64,000 nt of DNA from Bordetella avium (lineage in GTDB: Bacteria; Pseudomonadota; Gammaproteobacteria; Burkholderiales; Burkholderiaceae_B), in the NCBI RefSeq assembly GCF_034424645.1, contig NZ_CP139969.1, forward strand, positions 2,356,001-2,420,000, read 5' to 3'. The number at the start of each line of letters is the position of its first letter. The first letter of the stretch is position 1. Positions 47,097-55,381 of this stretch are shown piece by piece. The notes beneath the pieces were generated by a model, which was not told the origin of the DNA, made no database searches, and saw only the letters and a list, made by a program, of their open reading frames with translations. The translations under genes were made by a program, and so were the position numbers.

Positions 47097-48165
47097 GGTG
47101 AGTTCTGGCAATGCCATGCCACGCGCACCGATCGCAGATGTCGAAGCAATCACTGCGATTGCACGGGCGGACCTGTCGGCCTTACGCGGCGCCCGTATCT
47201 TTATTACCGGCGGCACAGGCTATATTGGGCGCTGGCTGCTTGAATCGCTATGCCATGCCAATCGTGTGCTGGATCTGCAACTCAACGCGACTGTGCTCAG
47301 CCGCAAGCCTGCGGAGTTTGCAGAAAAATATCCGCATCTGGCCCATGATCCGTGCATGACACTAATCAAGGGCGATGTCCGCGACTTCAGTTGCAAGCAG
47401 GAGGGCTTTTCCCACGCCATTCATGCCGCCACTGATGTGGTCGCCAGCCACACGCCCCTGGAAATCTTTGACGTCACCGTGGCCGGAACCCGTCATGTGC
47501 TCGAATTCGCCAGGCGCCAAGGCATCGCCAACGTGCTCATGCTGTCTTCGGGCGCGGTCTATGGGCGATTCCCAGACAACGTCGATCGCGCTTCTGAGTC
47601 TTTACCCTGCGTTCCCGATGTGACATCGCCGCGCAGCGCTTATGGGCTTGGCAAGATTGCGACCGAATGGCTAGGCAACGCCTACGGGCAAGAATACGGG
47701 GTTTCGTGCAAGTCGGCACGGGTGTTCGCTCAGATTGGCCCCTATCTTGAGCTGGGCGCGCATTTTGCAGCGGGCAATTTCATTCGCGATGCATTGCAGG
47801 GCGATGCGATCATCATCCAAGGCGATGGCACTGCGCTGCGCTCATACATGTATGCCATTGATATGGTGACATGGCTATGGGCTATCCTCGTTCGCGGCAA
47901 AGCCGGGGCTGCGTACAACGTGGGTTCGGAACTGGGCGTATCGATTCGCGATCTGGCTCAAGCCGTCGTGCACGTGACTGGAAAGCCGACGATAGACATC
48001 AAGGTGCTTGGACAGCCCGCTCCGGGCGCAGCGCCCTCCCGCTATATCCCTGACACAACGCTGGCCCGTGAAGAGCTTGGACTTTCAATAACCGTGCCTT
48101 TCGAAGACGCGATCAGACGCACCTTGGAATGGTATCGCGAGCAGATTAAGAGCCCCCAGACATGA
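47089..48165 (+). CDS. NAD-dependent epimerase/dehydratase (extended SDR)
   Basis: A 358-residue SDR with ITGGTGYIGRWLLESL, the active-site SSGAVYG and SAYGLGKIATEWL (YxxxK), and the sugar-nucleotide end segment RYIPDTTLAREELGLS. It probably reduces or epimerises the CDP-4-keto-6-deoxy sugar made by RfbG. I place the start at TTG 47089 because GGAGG lies 9 nt upstream; GTG 47098 or ATG 47116 would shorten only the non-conserved N-terminus. It overlaps the transketolase gene by 4 nt. Confidence 0.83.
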   Translation: MIEVSSGNAMPRAPIADVEAITAIARADLSALRGARIFITGGTGYIGRWLLESLCHANRVLDLQLNATVLSRKPAEFAEKYPHLAHDPCMTLIKGDVRDFSCKQEGFSHAIHAATDVVASHTPLEIFDVTVAGTRHVLEFARRQGIANVLMLSSGAVYGRFPDNVDRASESLPCVPDVTSPRSAYGLGKIATEWLGNAYGQEYGVSCKSARVFAQIGPYLELGAHFAAGNFIRDALQGDAIIIQGDGTALRSYMYAIDMVTWLWAILVRGKAGAAYNVGSELGVSIRDLAQAVVHVTGKPTIDIKVLGQPAPGAAPSRYIPDTTLAREELGLSITVPFEDAIRRTLEWYREQIKSPQT

Positions 48166-48974
48166 CCGACCTTTCCGCCTTCTCCAAACAGATACGTTTG
48201 CGAGTATTAGAACTTTGCAGCCAGAAGCGCACCTCGCACATAGGCGGCGCCTTTTCGATCGCAGACGTTCTTGCCGTTCTTTATGGCGCCGTCCTCGATG
48301 TCCGCGCAGACGCCCCTGATGAGCCATCCCGTGATCGTCTCTTGTACAGCAAGGGGCATGCCTGCACCGCACTTTATGCCGCACTGGAGCATCGCGGCTT
48401 CTTCGAAGGCAAAAATCTTCTAGAAGAATTTACCGAGAACGGCAGCTATTTCACATCGCATGTCAATCACCGATTGCCAGGCGTGGAGCTTTCCACGGGC
48501 AGCCTTGGCCATGCCCTGGGCGTGGCATGTGGCAGCGCCCTGGCTTGCAAGCGGCGCCAAATGAAAAACACCGTGTTCGCCATCTTGAGTGATGGCGAGC
48601 TTGATGAGGGTTCCAACTGGGAAGCCATCCTGTTTGCCGCACACAACCGGCTGGACAATCTCGTTGCCGTGATCGACTTCAACAAAATTCAAAGTTTTGG
48701 CAGTGTGAAGGATGTCATGAACCTGGAGCCGCTTGCAGACAAATTCAGGGCCTTCAATTGGGAAGTTGAAGAGGTTGACGGACATTCGCTCGAAGCTCTC
48801 CAGGCCACGCTTCGGAACTTCAAATCCTCACGCTCAGGTCGCCCCAAATGCCTTATCGCCCACACGATAAAGGGCAAGGGCGTCAGCTTCATGGAAAACG
48901 AGCTGGTCTGGCACTATCGTTCACCTTCTGACCAGGAAGTGCAGCGGGCACGAGAAGAACTGGAGTCTGCATAA
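48162..48974 (+). CDS. Transketolase, N-terminal (ThDP-binding) subunit
   Basis: A 270-residue protein equal to the first third of transketolase. It has GGAFSIADVLAVLYG, YSKGHA, and the thiamin-diphosphate motif GDGELDEGSNWEAI...VAVIDFNK. It needs the pyrimidine-binding subunit coded next. Split transketolases occur outside central metabolism; in this locus the pair could move a two-carbon unit onto a keto-sugar nucleotide to make a branched sugar, or supply a precursor. The stop overlaps the next ATG as TAATG. Confidence 0.88.
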   Translation: MTDLSAFSKQIRLRVLELCSQKRTSHIGGAFSIADVLAVLYGAVLDVRADAPDEPSRDRLLYSKGHACTALYAALEHRGFFEGKNLLEEFTENGSYFTSHVNHRLPGVELSTGSLGHALGVACGSALACKRRQMKNTVFAILSDGELDEGSNWEAILFAAHNRLDNLVAVIDFNKIQSFGSVKDVMNLEPLADKFRAFNWEVEEVDGHSLEALQATLRNFKSSRSGRPKCLIAHTIKGKGVSFMENELVWHYRSPSDQEVQRAREELESA

Positions 48975-49885
48975 TGCGTAATACATTCATCAACACACTG
49001 GTTGACCTGGCAGCACAGCACGAAGATATTTTCCTGCTTTGCGGTGACCTGGGCTATTCAGTACTCGAGCCCTTTGCCAGCCGCTTTCCTGAGCGCTTTT
49101 TAAACGCCGGCATCGCAGAACAAAACATGACAACCGTGGCGGCCGGCCTTGCGCGGGAGGGATATAACGTATTCACCTACTCGATCGGCAACTTTCCCAC
49201 GCTGCGTTGTATGGAGCAAATCCGCTACGATGTTTGCTACCACGAGGCGAACGTCAAGATTGTCGCCGTGGGAGCGGGTTATGCCTATGGGCCGCAAGGT
49301 GTGTCACACCATACGACCGAGGATTTGGCCATGATGCGCGCCCTCCCCGGCATGACGATTTGCGCTCCGGCCGATGCCCACGAAGCCAAAGCTGCCGCCT
49401 TGTTTATGGCCAACCATAGGGGGCCAGGCTATGTCCGCCTGAACAAGGCCGGCGAACCATCTGTGCATGAGCAGACAAAATTTCTTGAGATCACGCCGGG
49501 CAGATTTACAACCGTGCGCGAAGGCGAAGGGACTCTTGTGTTGGCAACCGGTGCGATGGTGCACCCGATGCTGATTGAACTTCGCAACACCAAGCGCGAC
49601 TGGGCCTTGTGGAGCGCGCCCTTCGTGGGCAACTACGACCGCGATTACATGGCTAGGGTGGGCCAACGGTACAGGCGAATCATTACGGTCGAAGAACACC
49701 AACTGAATGGCGGCTTCGGAAGCTCTGTCGTTGAGTCCTTGAGCGACCTTTATGCCGAGGGCAAGCTCGCTGAAATGCCGCGGGTCAGGCGAATTGCCGT
49801 TCCAAATATCTTCATCGGCACTTCCGGCACGCAGGAGTATCTGCGTCATGCGGCTGGATTGACGCTCGCCGCTATCGACCTGTAA
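48974..49885 (+). CDS. Transketolase, C-terminal (pyrimidine-binding) subunit
   Basis: A 303-residue protein with the ThDP-activating Glu in NAGIAEQNMTTVAAGLA, GVSHHTTEDLAMMRALPGM, and the C-terminal transketolase domain (ITVEEHQLNGGFGSSVVE). The DxS/transketolase-type His of GVSHH is kept. It should form an alpha2beta2 enzyme with the preceding product. Its stop overlaps gtrA by 1 nt, showing it belongs to the same transcript as the glycosylation genes. Confidence 0.88.
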   Translation: MRNTFINTLVDLAAQHEDIFLLCGDLGYSVLEPFASRFPERFLNAGIAEQNMTTVAAGLAREGYNVFTYSIGNFPTLRCMEQIRYDVCYHEANVKIVAVGAGYAYGPQGVSHHTTEDLAMMRALPGMTICAPADAHEAKAAALFMANHRGPGYVRLNKAGEPSVHEQTKFLEITPGRFTTVREGEGTLVLATGAMVHPMLIELRNTKRDWALWSAPFVGNYDRDYMARVGQRYRRIITVEEHQLNGGFGSSVVESLSDLYAEGKLAEMPRVRRIAVPNIFIGTSGTQEYLRHAAGLTLAAIDL

Positions 49886-50286
49886 TGCGCAAGATGGCTT
49901 ACTTATCTGCCTTCAAGGCTGTGTGGTGCGACACCAGACTCTTGAAGTTCTTGATGGTCGGCATGCTAAACACGGCAGTCGGGTACTCCATCTTTCTGCT
50001 TGGTCTCTACATTGGCTGGCATTACAGCATTGCCATCGCCGTGGCGACGGTTCTGGGAACCCTTTTCAATTTCAAGAGCACAGGCGTCCTGGTGTTTCGG
50101 TCGCATGACAACTCACGGATCTTTCGTTTCATAGCTGTCTATTGTGTTATTTATTCTTTAAATGTCGCCGGAGTGGCCTTGCTGCTCCAGTTTGGCCTTA
50201 AGGAATGGTCAGCAGGCCTGCTGCTTCTGCTGCCCCTTGCACTTGTTTCTTATTACCTGAATAGTCGCTACGTGTTTCCATCATGA
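49885..50286 (+). CDS. GtrA-family membrane protein (lipid-linked sugar flippase candidate)
   Basis: A 133-residue protein with four membrane segments and the GtrA features LLKFLMVGMLNTAVGYSIF, ATVLGTLFNFKSTGVLVF and the ending YYLNSRYVF. GtrA proteins are thought to flip undecaprenyl-phosphate-linked sugars to the periplasm. It overlaps the GT2 gene by 4 nt, the classical gtrA-gtrB pairing. Confidence 0.88.
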   Translation: MRKMAYLSAFKAVWCDTRLLKFLMVGMLNTAVGYSIFLLGLYIGWHYSIAIAVATVLGTLFNFKSTGVLVFRSHDNSRIFRFIAVYCVIYSLNVAGVALLLQFGLKEWSAGLLLLLPLALVSYYLNSRYVFPS

Positions 50287-51254
50287 GAAAAAAAATCAGT
50301 ATCGTCACTCCGCTGTTCAATGAGGAGGAGAACGTAGTAGAACTTTGTGAGCGCATCGCAGCCGTGATGAGATCTCAGCCGTACGACTATGAGCACCTGT
50401 GCATCGACAACTGCTCGACAGATCGCACCGTCAGCATCTTGAGGGATCGTGCCGGACATGACCCGCACCTTAAAATCATCGTCAACGCACGGAACTTCGG
50501 CTACGTCCGATCTTCTTTCCACGCATTATTGCAAGCATCAGGTGATGCCGCCGTTCTGATTGCTTCCGACCTCCAGGACCCGCCCGAGATAATTGCAGAA
50601 TTTATTAAAAAGTGGGAGGCTGGTTATAAATCGGTCATGGCTATCAAGCCTGTCAGCGAAGAATCATCGCTGATGTTCGCCGTGCGTAAGCTTTACTACA
50701 AAACCATCGGCCGCATCTCAGAGGTCCCCCTGGTTCCAAACGCAACGGGTTCCGGGCTGTTCGACCGTAAAGTGCTTGATATTCTTCTCAAGCTAAAAGA
50801 CCCCTATCCGTACTTCAGAGGTCTGGTATGCGAGATAGGCTATCCCATCGCGACGGTGCCTTTCAAGCAACCCCGGCGTCTGCGTGGAGTCACGAGCCAG
50901 AACTTCTACTCTCTTTACGACATGGCAATGCTAGGGATCACCAAGCATTCCAAAGTTCCACTGCGCCTCATGACACTGTGCGGATTCGGCTTGGCCAGTC
51001 TGAGCCTGCTCGTCGCCATTGGCTATTTTTTAGCAAAGCTGTTTTTCTGGAACTCTTTTAATATCGGCACAGCGCCCCTGGTCATCGGATTGTTTTTTTT
51101 CAGTGCAGTTCAGATGATTTTTCTCGGGATGATAGGCGAGTACATTGGCGCCATTCAGACACAGGTCAGGGATCTACCGCTGGTCGTGGAGAGCGAACGT
51201 ATCAATTTCGATACGTCCACTCAGCCTCAAACCACACGATCAGAACCGGATTGA
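50283..51254 (+). CDS. Family 2 glycosyltransferase, GtrB / polyprenyl-phosphate type
   Basis: A 323-residue protein with a GT-A domain (IVTPLFNEEENVVELCERI, IDNCSTDRT, the DxD-like SDLQDPPE) and two C-terminal membrane segments (about 235-260 and 270-295), like GtrB and dolichol/undecaprenyl-phosphate glycosyltransferases. It would put the activated sugar on undecaprenyl phosphate at the inner face of the membrane, for flipping by the neighbouring GtrA. Confidence 0.9.
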   Translation: MRKKISIVTPLFNEEENVVELCERIAAVMRSQPYDYEHLCIDNCSTDRTVSILRDRAGHDPHLKIIVNARNFGYVRSSFHALLQASGDAAVLIASDLQDPPEIIAEFIKKWEAGYKSVMAIKPVSEESSLMFAVRKLYYKTIGRISEVPLVPNATGSGLFDRKVLDILLKLKDPYPYFRGLVCEIGYPIATVPFKQPRRLRGVTSQNFYSLYDMAMLGITKHSKVPLRLMTLCGFGLASLSLLVAIGYFLAKLFFWNSFNIGTAPLVIGLFFFSAVQMIFLGMIGEYIGAIQTQVRDLPLVVESERINFDTSTQPQTTRSEPD

Positions 51255-51798
51255 GATCAGGCCTTATGGTTTCTGCATCTTGATGCAAGACAACCAAAGG
51301 CATGGATGCCGAATCGCTCAGAACACCCAGGAAACCGGGATGCTTGGCCATCGGAGCGTTGCTCGAGAATGCGGCAATCTATCGCAGCACCGGCTCCTCT
51401 GAAAATTCAAAATGCAATAGGTATCCGGAGCGCCCTGAACCACGCAGGCAAGGGCGCCACACCCAGCAGCGCAAGACGAAGCGCGAACACCTAAGCGGCA
51501 GCACCCTGAAAATTGCCGGAGCGTGCCGCAAAATACGCGCAAAGGACAGGCTTACCGTTGAGAATACGCATCTTGAGGCGGTTCGAGCCGGGCGGGTCCA
51601 CGGAATCCTGTGGGCTGAGCCGCGCTCACAATCGTGTTCCAGCGCCGGGCGGCAAGGCCTATGGGCAACCCTAGGCTGATACGACAGCCCTGGGCCTGCG
51701 TAAACGAAAAAGCTTGAGCACACGTGCGGCCGACGACGCCGCAGCGATGTCAGCCGCGTAAAAGAGTCTTCTGAAAGTAGAAAAAACGAGAACCTGAA
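51255..51798. other. 544-nt space between the GT2 gene and rmlA
   Basis: No frame resembles a known protein; short overlapping frames on both strands look random. It separates the CDP-sugar/Gtr genes from rmlA-rmlB, which probably have their own promoter. Confidence 0.4.
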
Positions 51799-52677
51799 TT
51801 GAAAGCAATCCTCCTGGCGGGCGGCACCGGCTCCCGCCTTTATCCCCTCACCCAGGTTTCCAGCAAGCAACTGCAGGCAGTTTTTGACAAACCGATGATC
51901 TACTACCCACTCACGGTGCTGATCGCGTCGGGCGTGAGGGAGCTTTGCCTGATCTCGAACCCGGAACATCTACCTCGGTACCAAAAACTGCTGGGCAATG
52001 GCAGCCAGTGGGGTATCTCGATTGCGTACCGTGAACAGGCCCGGCCAGAGGGTATTGCGCAGGCGTTTTTGATCGCGGCAGATTTTATAGGCAGCGACAG
52101 CGTGATCCTGATGCTGGGGGACAACATCTTCTCCGGCGGCGACGACTTCCCACGCGCAGCATCCAGCTTTGAAGGTGGCGCAACGATTTTCGCGTATCAC
52201 GTCAAAGATCCGGAGCGCTATGGTGTGGTGGAGTTCGATCGCAACGGCCGTGCGATCTCCATCGAGGAAAAACCTGGCCAACCCAAGAGCAGTTATGCCG
52301 TGCCGGGGGTATATATCTATGACAACGAGGTCGTGGACTTCGCTCGCGCGATCAAGCCTTCAGCGCGAGGCGAGCTGGAGATCACCGACGTCAACCTAGA
52401 ATACCTGCGGCGTGGCAAATTGCAGGTCCGCCGCCTGAGCCGTGGATTCGCATGGCTGGATGCCGGCACCAGCACGGCTTTGCATGAGGCATCGTCGTAT
52501 ATCGAAGCGATTGAGCGACGCCAGGGAGTGAAGATAGGTTGCCCGGAAGAGGCGGCACTGGTTCGGGGATTTCTGGATATTCAGCGTTTTGAAGCGTTGC
52601 TTGATCAGATGCCAGCCTGCGATTACCGCACCTACTTGAGCGGCATCGCTGCCACATGGCGTAAATTGCAAGGGTAA
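51799..52677 (+). CDS. rmlA: Glucose-1-phosphate thymidylyltransferase
   Basis: A 292-residue nucleotidyltransferase making dTDP-glucose. MKAILLAGGTGSRLYPLT, SSKQLQAVFDKPMIYYP, the metal Asp in LGDNIF and YGVVEFD..GRAISIEEKP are all typical of RmlA. The start is TTG at 51799, which gives the standard N-terminus; no upstream ATG exists in frame near it. It is followed 153 nt later by rmlB. Confidence 0.95.
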   Translation: MKAILLAGGTGSRLYPLTQVSSKQLQAVFDKPMIYYPLTVLIASGVRELCLISNPEHLPRYQKLLGNGSQWGISIAYREQARPEGIAQAFLIAADFIGSDSVILMLGDNIFSGGDDFPRAASSFEGGATIFAYHVKDPERYGVVEFDRNGRAISIEEKPGQPKSSYAVPGVYIYDNEVVDFARAIKPSARGELEITDVNLEYLRRGKLQVRRLSRGFAWLDAGTSTALHEASSYIEAIERRQGVKIGCPEEAALVRGFLDIQRFEALLDQMPACDYRTYLSGIAATWRKLQG

Positions 52678-52830
52678 GGCTAATCAAGCGGGGCGGCCGC
52701 ACGATGCTGTCTCAAGGCATATACGCTCCCGGACGACACGACTTCTTGTCACACCTAAGTCAATGCACACGATTCCGACCGCTGCAGAGCCCTGCTCCCA
52801 TCCCAAGCCCTTAAAAAAAGGCCTTCTGCC

Positions 52831-53886
52831 ATGATCATCGTGACCGGCGGCGCCGGCTTTATCGGCTCAAACTTCATTCTGGACTGGCTGGCTGGGGAAC
52901 AGGAGGCCGTGGTCAATCTGGATGCCCTGACCTATGCCGGCAATCTGGAGAATCTGGCCGACCTTGCTGGCGACGCACGCCATCTCTTCGTTCAGGGGAA
53001 TATTTGCGACCGGACACTGATCGATCAATTGCTGGCCACACACCAGCCCCGCGCAATCGTGCATTTCGCGGCGGAAAGCCATGTCGATCGTTCGATCCAC
53101 GATCCGGACGATTTCCTGCGCACCAATATCGATGGCACGTTCACACTGCTAGAGGCAGCAAGAGTTTACTGGCAAGGCCTGGATGACAAGAGGCAGGCAG
53201 CATTTCGCTTTCTGCACGTCTCGACCGACGAGGTGTATGGGTCGCTGGAGCCAGAGGAAGCTCCCTTCACCGAAACCCGTGCCTACCAGCCCAACAGCCC
53301 CTACTCAGCGAGTAAGGCGGCGAGCGACCATCTGGTGCGGGCCTGGCATCACACCTATGGTCTGCCGGTGTTGACCACCCATTGCTCGAACAACTATGGG
53401 CCTTATCACTTTCCGGAAAAGCTGATCCCGCTGATGATCACCCATGCGCTGTCGGGCCAGCGTATGCCGATCTATGGCGACGGAATGCAGATACGCGATT
53501 GGCTCTACGTAAAGGATCACTGCAGCGCCATCCGGCGGGTGCTGCAAGCCGGCCGGCCTGGCGAAACCTATAACGTCGGCGGCTGGAACGAGAAACCCAA
53601 TATCGAGATCGTTCAGGCCGTTTGCGATCTGCTGGATGAACTCAAACCCGATGTCTCGGGCAGCTATCGCCGCCTCATCTCGCACATCGCGGACCGCCCT
53701 GGCCATGATCGTCGTTATGCCATCGATGCCAGAAAAATCGAGCGCGAACTGGGCTGGCGGCCCGCAGAGACATTCGAGAGCGGCCTGCGTAAAACGGTTG
53801 AGTGGTATCTCGCTAACGCCGAATGGGTCAGCCATGTGCAGAGCGGCGCTTACCGCCAGTGGATAGACCGGCACTATGCGAGCTAA
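52831..53886 (+). CDS. rmlB: dTDP-glucose 4,6-dehydratase
   Basis: A 351-residue extended SDR with [26 protein letters not shown], the catalytic STDEVYG and [15 protein letters not shown] (YxxxK), and [14 protein letters not shown]. It forms dTDP-4-keto-6-deoxyglucose. No rmlC or rmlD follows in the window, so rhamnose synthesis would need copies elsewhere, or another dTDP sugar is made. Its last 4 nt overlap the end of the opposite-strand gene. Confidence 0.96.
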   Translation: MIIVTGGAGFIGSNFILDWLAGEQEAVVNLDALTYAGNLENLADLAGDARHLFVQGNICDRTLIDQLLATHQPRAIVHFAAESHVDRSIHDPDDFLRTNIDGTFTLLEAARVYWQGLDDKRQAAFRFLHVSTDEVYGSLEPEEAPFTETRAYQPNSPYSASKAASDHLVRAWHHTYGLPVLTTHCSNNYGPYHFPEKLIPLMITHALSGQRMPIYGDGMQIRDWLYVKDHCSAIRRVLQAGRPGETYNVGGWNEKPNIEIVQAVCDLLDELKPDVSGSYRRLISHIADRPGHDRRYAIDARKIERELGWRPAETFESGLRKTVEWYLANAEWVSHVQSGAYRQWIDRHYAS

Positions 53887-54305
53887 CGCAGGGAGATAGC
53901 AAGATCGTAGGTGGCGCAGACGCCACGGCGGGCGGCAGCTTCATTCATGAGCACACGCACGCGGTAGCCGCCCGATGCGGGCAGAATGCCCGCCCAATCC
54001 CGCTCGTCGGAGGACTCTCCGACAAACAAGGGGGCCTGCCCCCCTGGCGGAATGACCGTAACAAAAGCGTAGTGGTTGCTGGGCAGCAGGCTGACCTTCA
54101 TGGTTTGCCCGCGCTTGGCGCGCACCAGATAGTCGCGGATAGTCGTGCCACGAATCTCGCCATGCACGACCGAACCAATGGTGTCTTGGGCAAAAATCAG
54201 CCGGGAAGTCTGGGTAGCGGACCAGGCCGGCATGGCCAGGCAAATCAGGACCAAGGCGCTTGCGAACAAAGCAAGATGCTTGGCAAGAGAGGATGAGGTC
54301 AACAT
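53883..54305 (-). CDS. Periplasmic protein resembling g-type lysozyme inhibitors (PliG-like)
   Basis: A 140-residue protein with a signal peptide ending at PAWSA (residue 29). The mature part has a beta-sandwich-like pattern and ends with [17 protein letters not shown] and a final Tyr-rich strand, which resembles the YRI.VYLMR.AARR motif of PliG-type inhibitors. Such proteins guard peptidoglycan from host lysozyme. The match is by motif only; another calcium- or stress-related beta protein is possible. It converges with rmlB with a 4-nt overlap of stops. Confidence 0.55.
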   Translation of the reverse strand: MLTSSSLAKHLALFASALVLICLAMPAWSATQTSRLIFAQDTIGSVVHGEIRGTTIRDYLVRAKRGQTMKVSLLPSNHYAFVTVIPPGGQAPLFVGESSDERDWAGILPASGGYRVRVLMNEAAARRGVCATYDLAISLR

Positions 54306-54409
54306 GGCTAAACGGGTGCCCAGCGCAGGAGCTTAACAACGCATACACACCCAGGATAGATATCGCCAGCCACACCCACGCAAACAGCCGCGATATCAGA
54401 CGCTGACAC

Positions 54410-54934
54410 CTATTTCAGCCAGTGGCCCCCCAGCCAACCCGGGGCCAGTAGCGCGGCAGCCCACAGCAAGGCGGAACCCCAGTTGGCGAGCTGAAACCAT
54501 CTAGCAGGCATCCCGAACACCCCGGCGGCCAGCGGCACCGTGGCCCGCAGGGGACCGAAGAAACGACATAGCGCAATACTGAGCACGCCCCAGCGTTTGA
54601 CGAAGGCATCCGTACGCACCACGAGCTGCGGCCTGGATTGCAGCCAGCTCCATTGGAGGACACGCGGGCCGGCCCAGATACCCAGGGAGAAGGCCACCCA
54701 ATCGCCCAGCGCCGCCCCCAGCGAGATAGCCAGCCATACCTCTAGAAAGCCGGCCTGGCTGAGATGGATGGCCGCGCCGATCGATAACAACAAGGCGGTG
54801 CCGAGTATGAACAAGGCCAGCAGCGGCAAAGACTTGATGAAGGCCAGCAGGAAGGCCAGCGGCGCCAGCCAGGGCCCCAGGGCTGGCAGCTTTGCAAGCA
54901 GCGTGGTGTAGAAGGCATGCAGCGATTCAAACAT
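54410..54934 (-). CDS. DedA/SNARE-associated-family membrane protein
   Basis: A 174-residue membrane protein with about five hydrophobic segments. It shows the DedA core: EVWLAISLGAALGDWVAFSLGIWAG, then the re-entrant region with ALCRFFGPLRATVPLAAGVFGMP, where the conserved Arg and Gly-Pro-Arg are present (family F.RF.P..R). DedA proteins take part in lipid-carrier or phospholipid recycling. A role in undecaprenyl phosphate recycling would suit the neighbouring glycan locus, but this is inference. Confidence 0.82.
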   Translation of the reverse strand: MFESLHAFYTTLLAKLPALGPWLAPLAFLLAFIKSLPLLALFILGTALLLSIGAAIHLSQAGFLEVWLAISLGAALGDWVAFSLGIWAGPRVLQWSWLQSRPQLVVRTDAFVKRWGVLSIALCRFFGPLRATVPLAAGVFGMPARWFQLANWGSALLWAAALLAPGWLGGHWLK

Positions 54935-55056
54935 AAGAAAAAAGCCCTTGAATCAAGATCCCTACTTTACCGCCGCCCTTCCCGGCAGCTTGGCTACACT
55001 GAATACTTGATGCGTTATTCAATGCGTTCGCTGGCATCCTGCCAAAGAGGATCAAG

Positions 55057-55374
55057 ATGAGTTGGCATGTCTATTGCGTACCGCCCATGGACCAGGGTTG
55101 GGATTTTTTGTTAACGGTGGCCGAAGCGCTGGCACTGTCCGAAGAAAGCATGGAGATGGGCTTCATGCGCGACGATTGGCGCGCCGCCTTTAATGCGGCG
55201 CAGGCCGCAGCCGAGGAGGCGGGCTGGGAGGGAGATTTCCGGGGTGAGCCCCATATTTTGATGCTGCCTCTGCCCGAAGGATTGAAACCTGGCTTTGTCT
55301 GGAAGCAGGATAATGGCGGCGCCTGCTTTGTGGTGACGCCCTGTCCGCTGCCCTGGTTGACGGCATCAGCCTGA
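55057..55374 (+). CDS. Conserved small protein of unknown function
   Basis: A 105-residue soluble protein, acidic in its first half (LALSEESMEMGFMRDDW), with Ala-rich helix and a C-terminal part GFVWKQDNGGACFVVTPCPLPWL. I do not recognise the family. A good ribosome site (GAGGATCAAG) directly precedes the ATG, and codon use is like the core genome. It converges on the diguanylate cyclase gene, ending 8 nt from it. Confidence 0.6.
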   Translation: MSWHVYCVPPMDQGWDFLLTVAEALALSEESMEMGFMRDDWRAAFNAAQAAAEEAGWEGDFRGEPHILMLPLPEGLKPGFVWKQDNGGACFVVTPCPLPWLTASA

Positions 55375-55381
55375 GCGGGCA

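Noticed and set aside
51379..51969. A 196-residue minus frame over the gap and the rmlA start
   Set aside because: It is low-complexity, Arg/Ser-rich, overlaps rmlA and has no recognisable domain.
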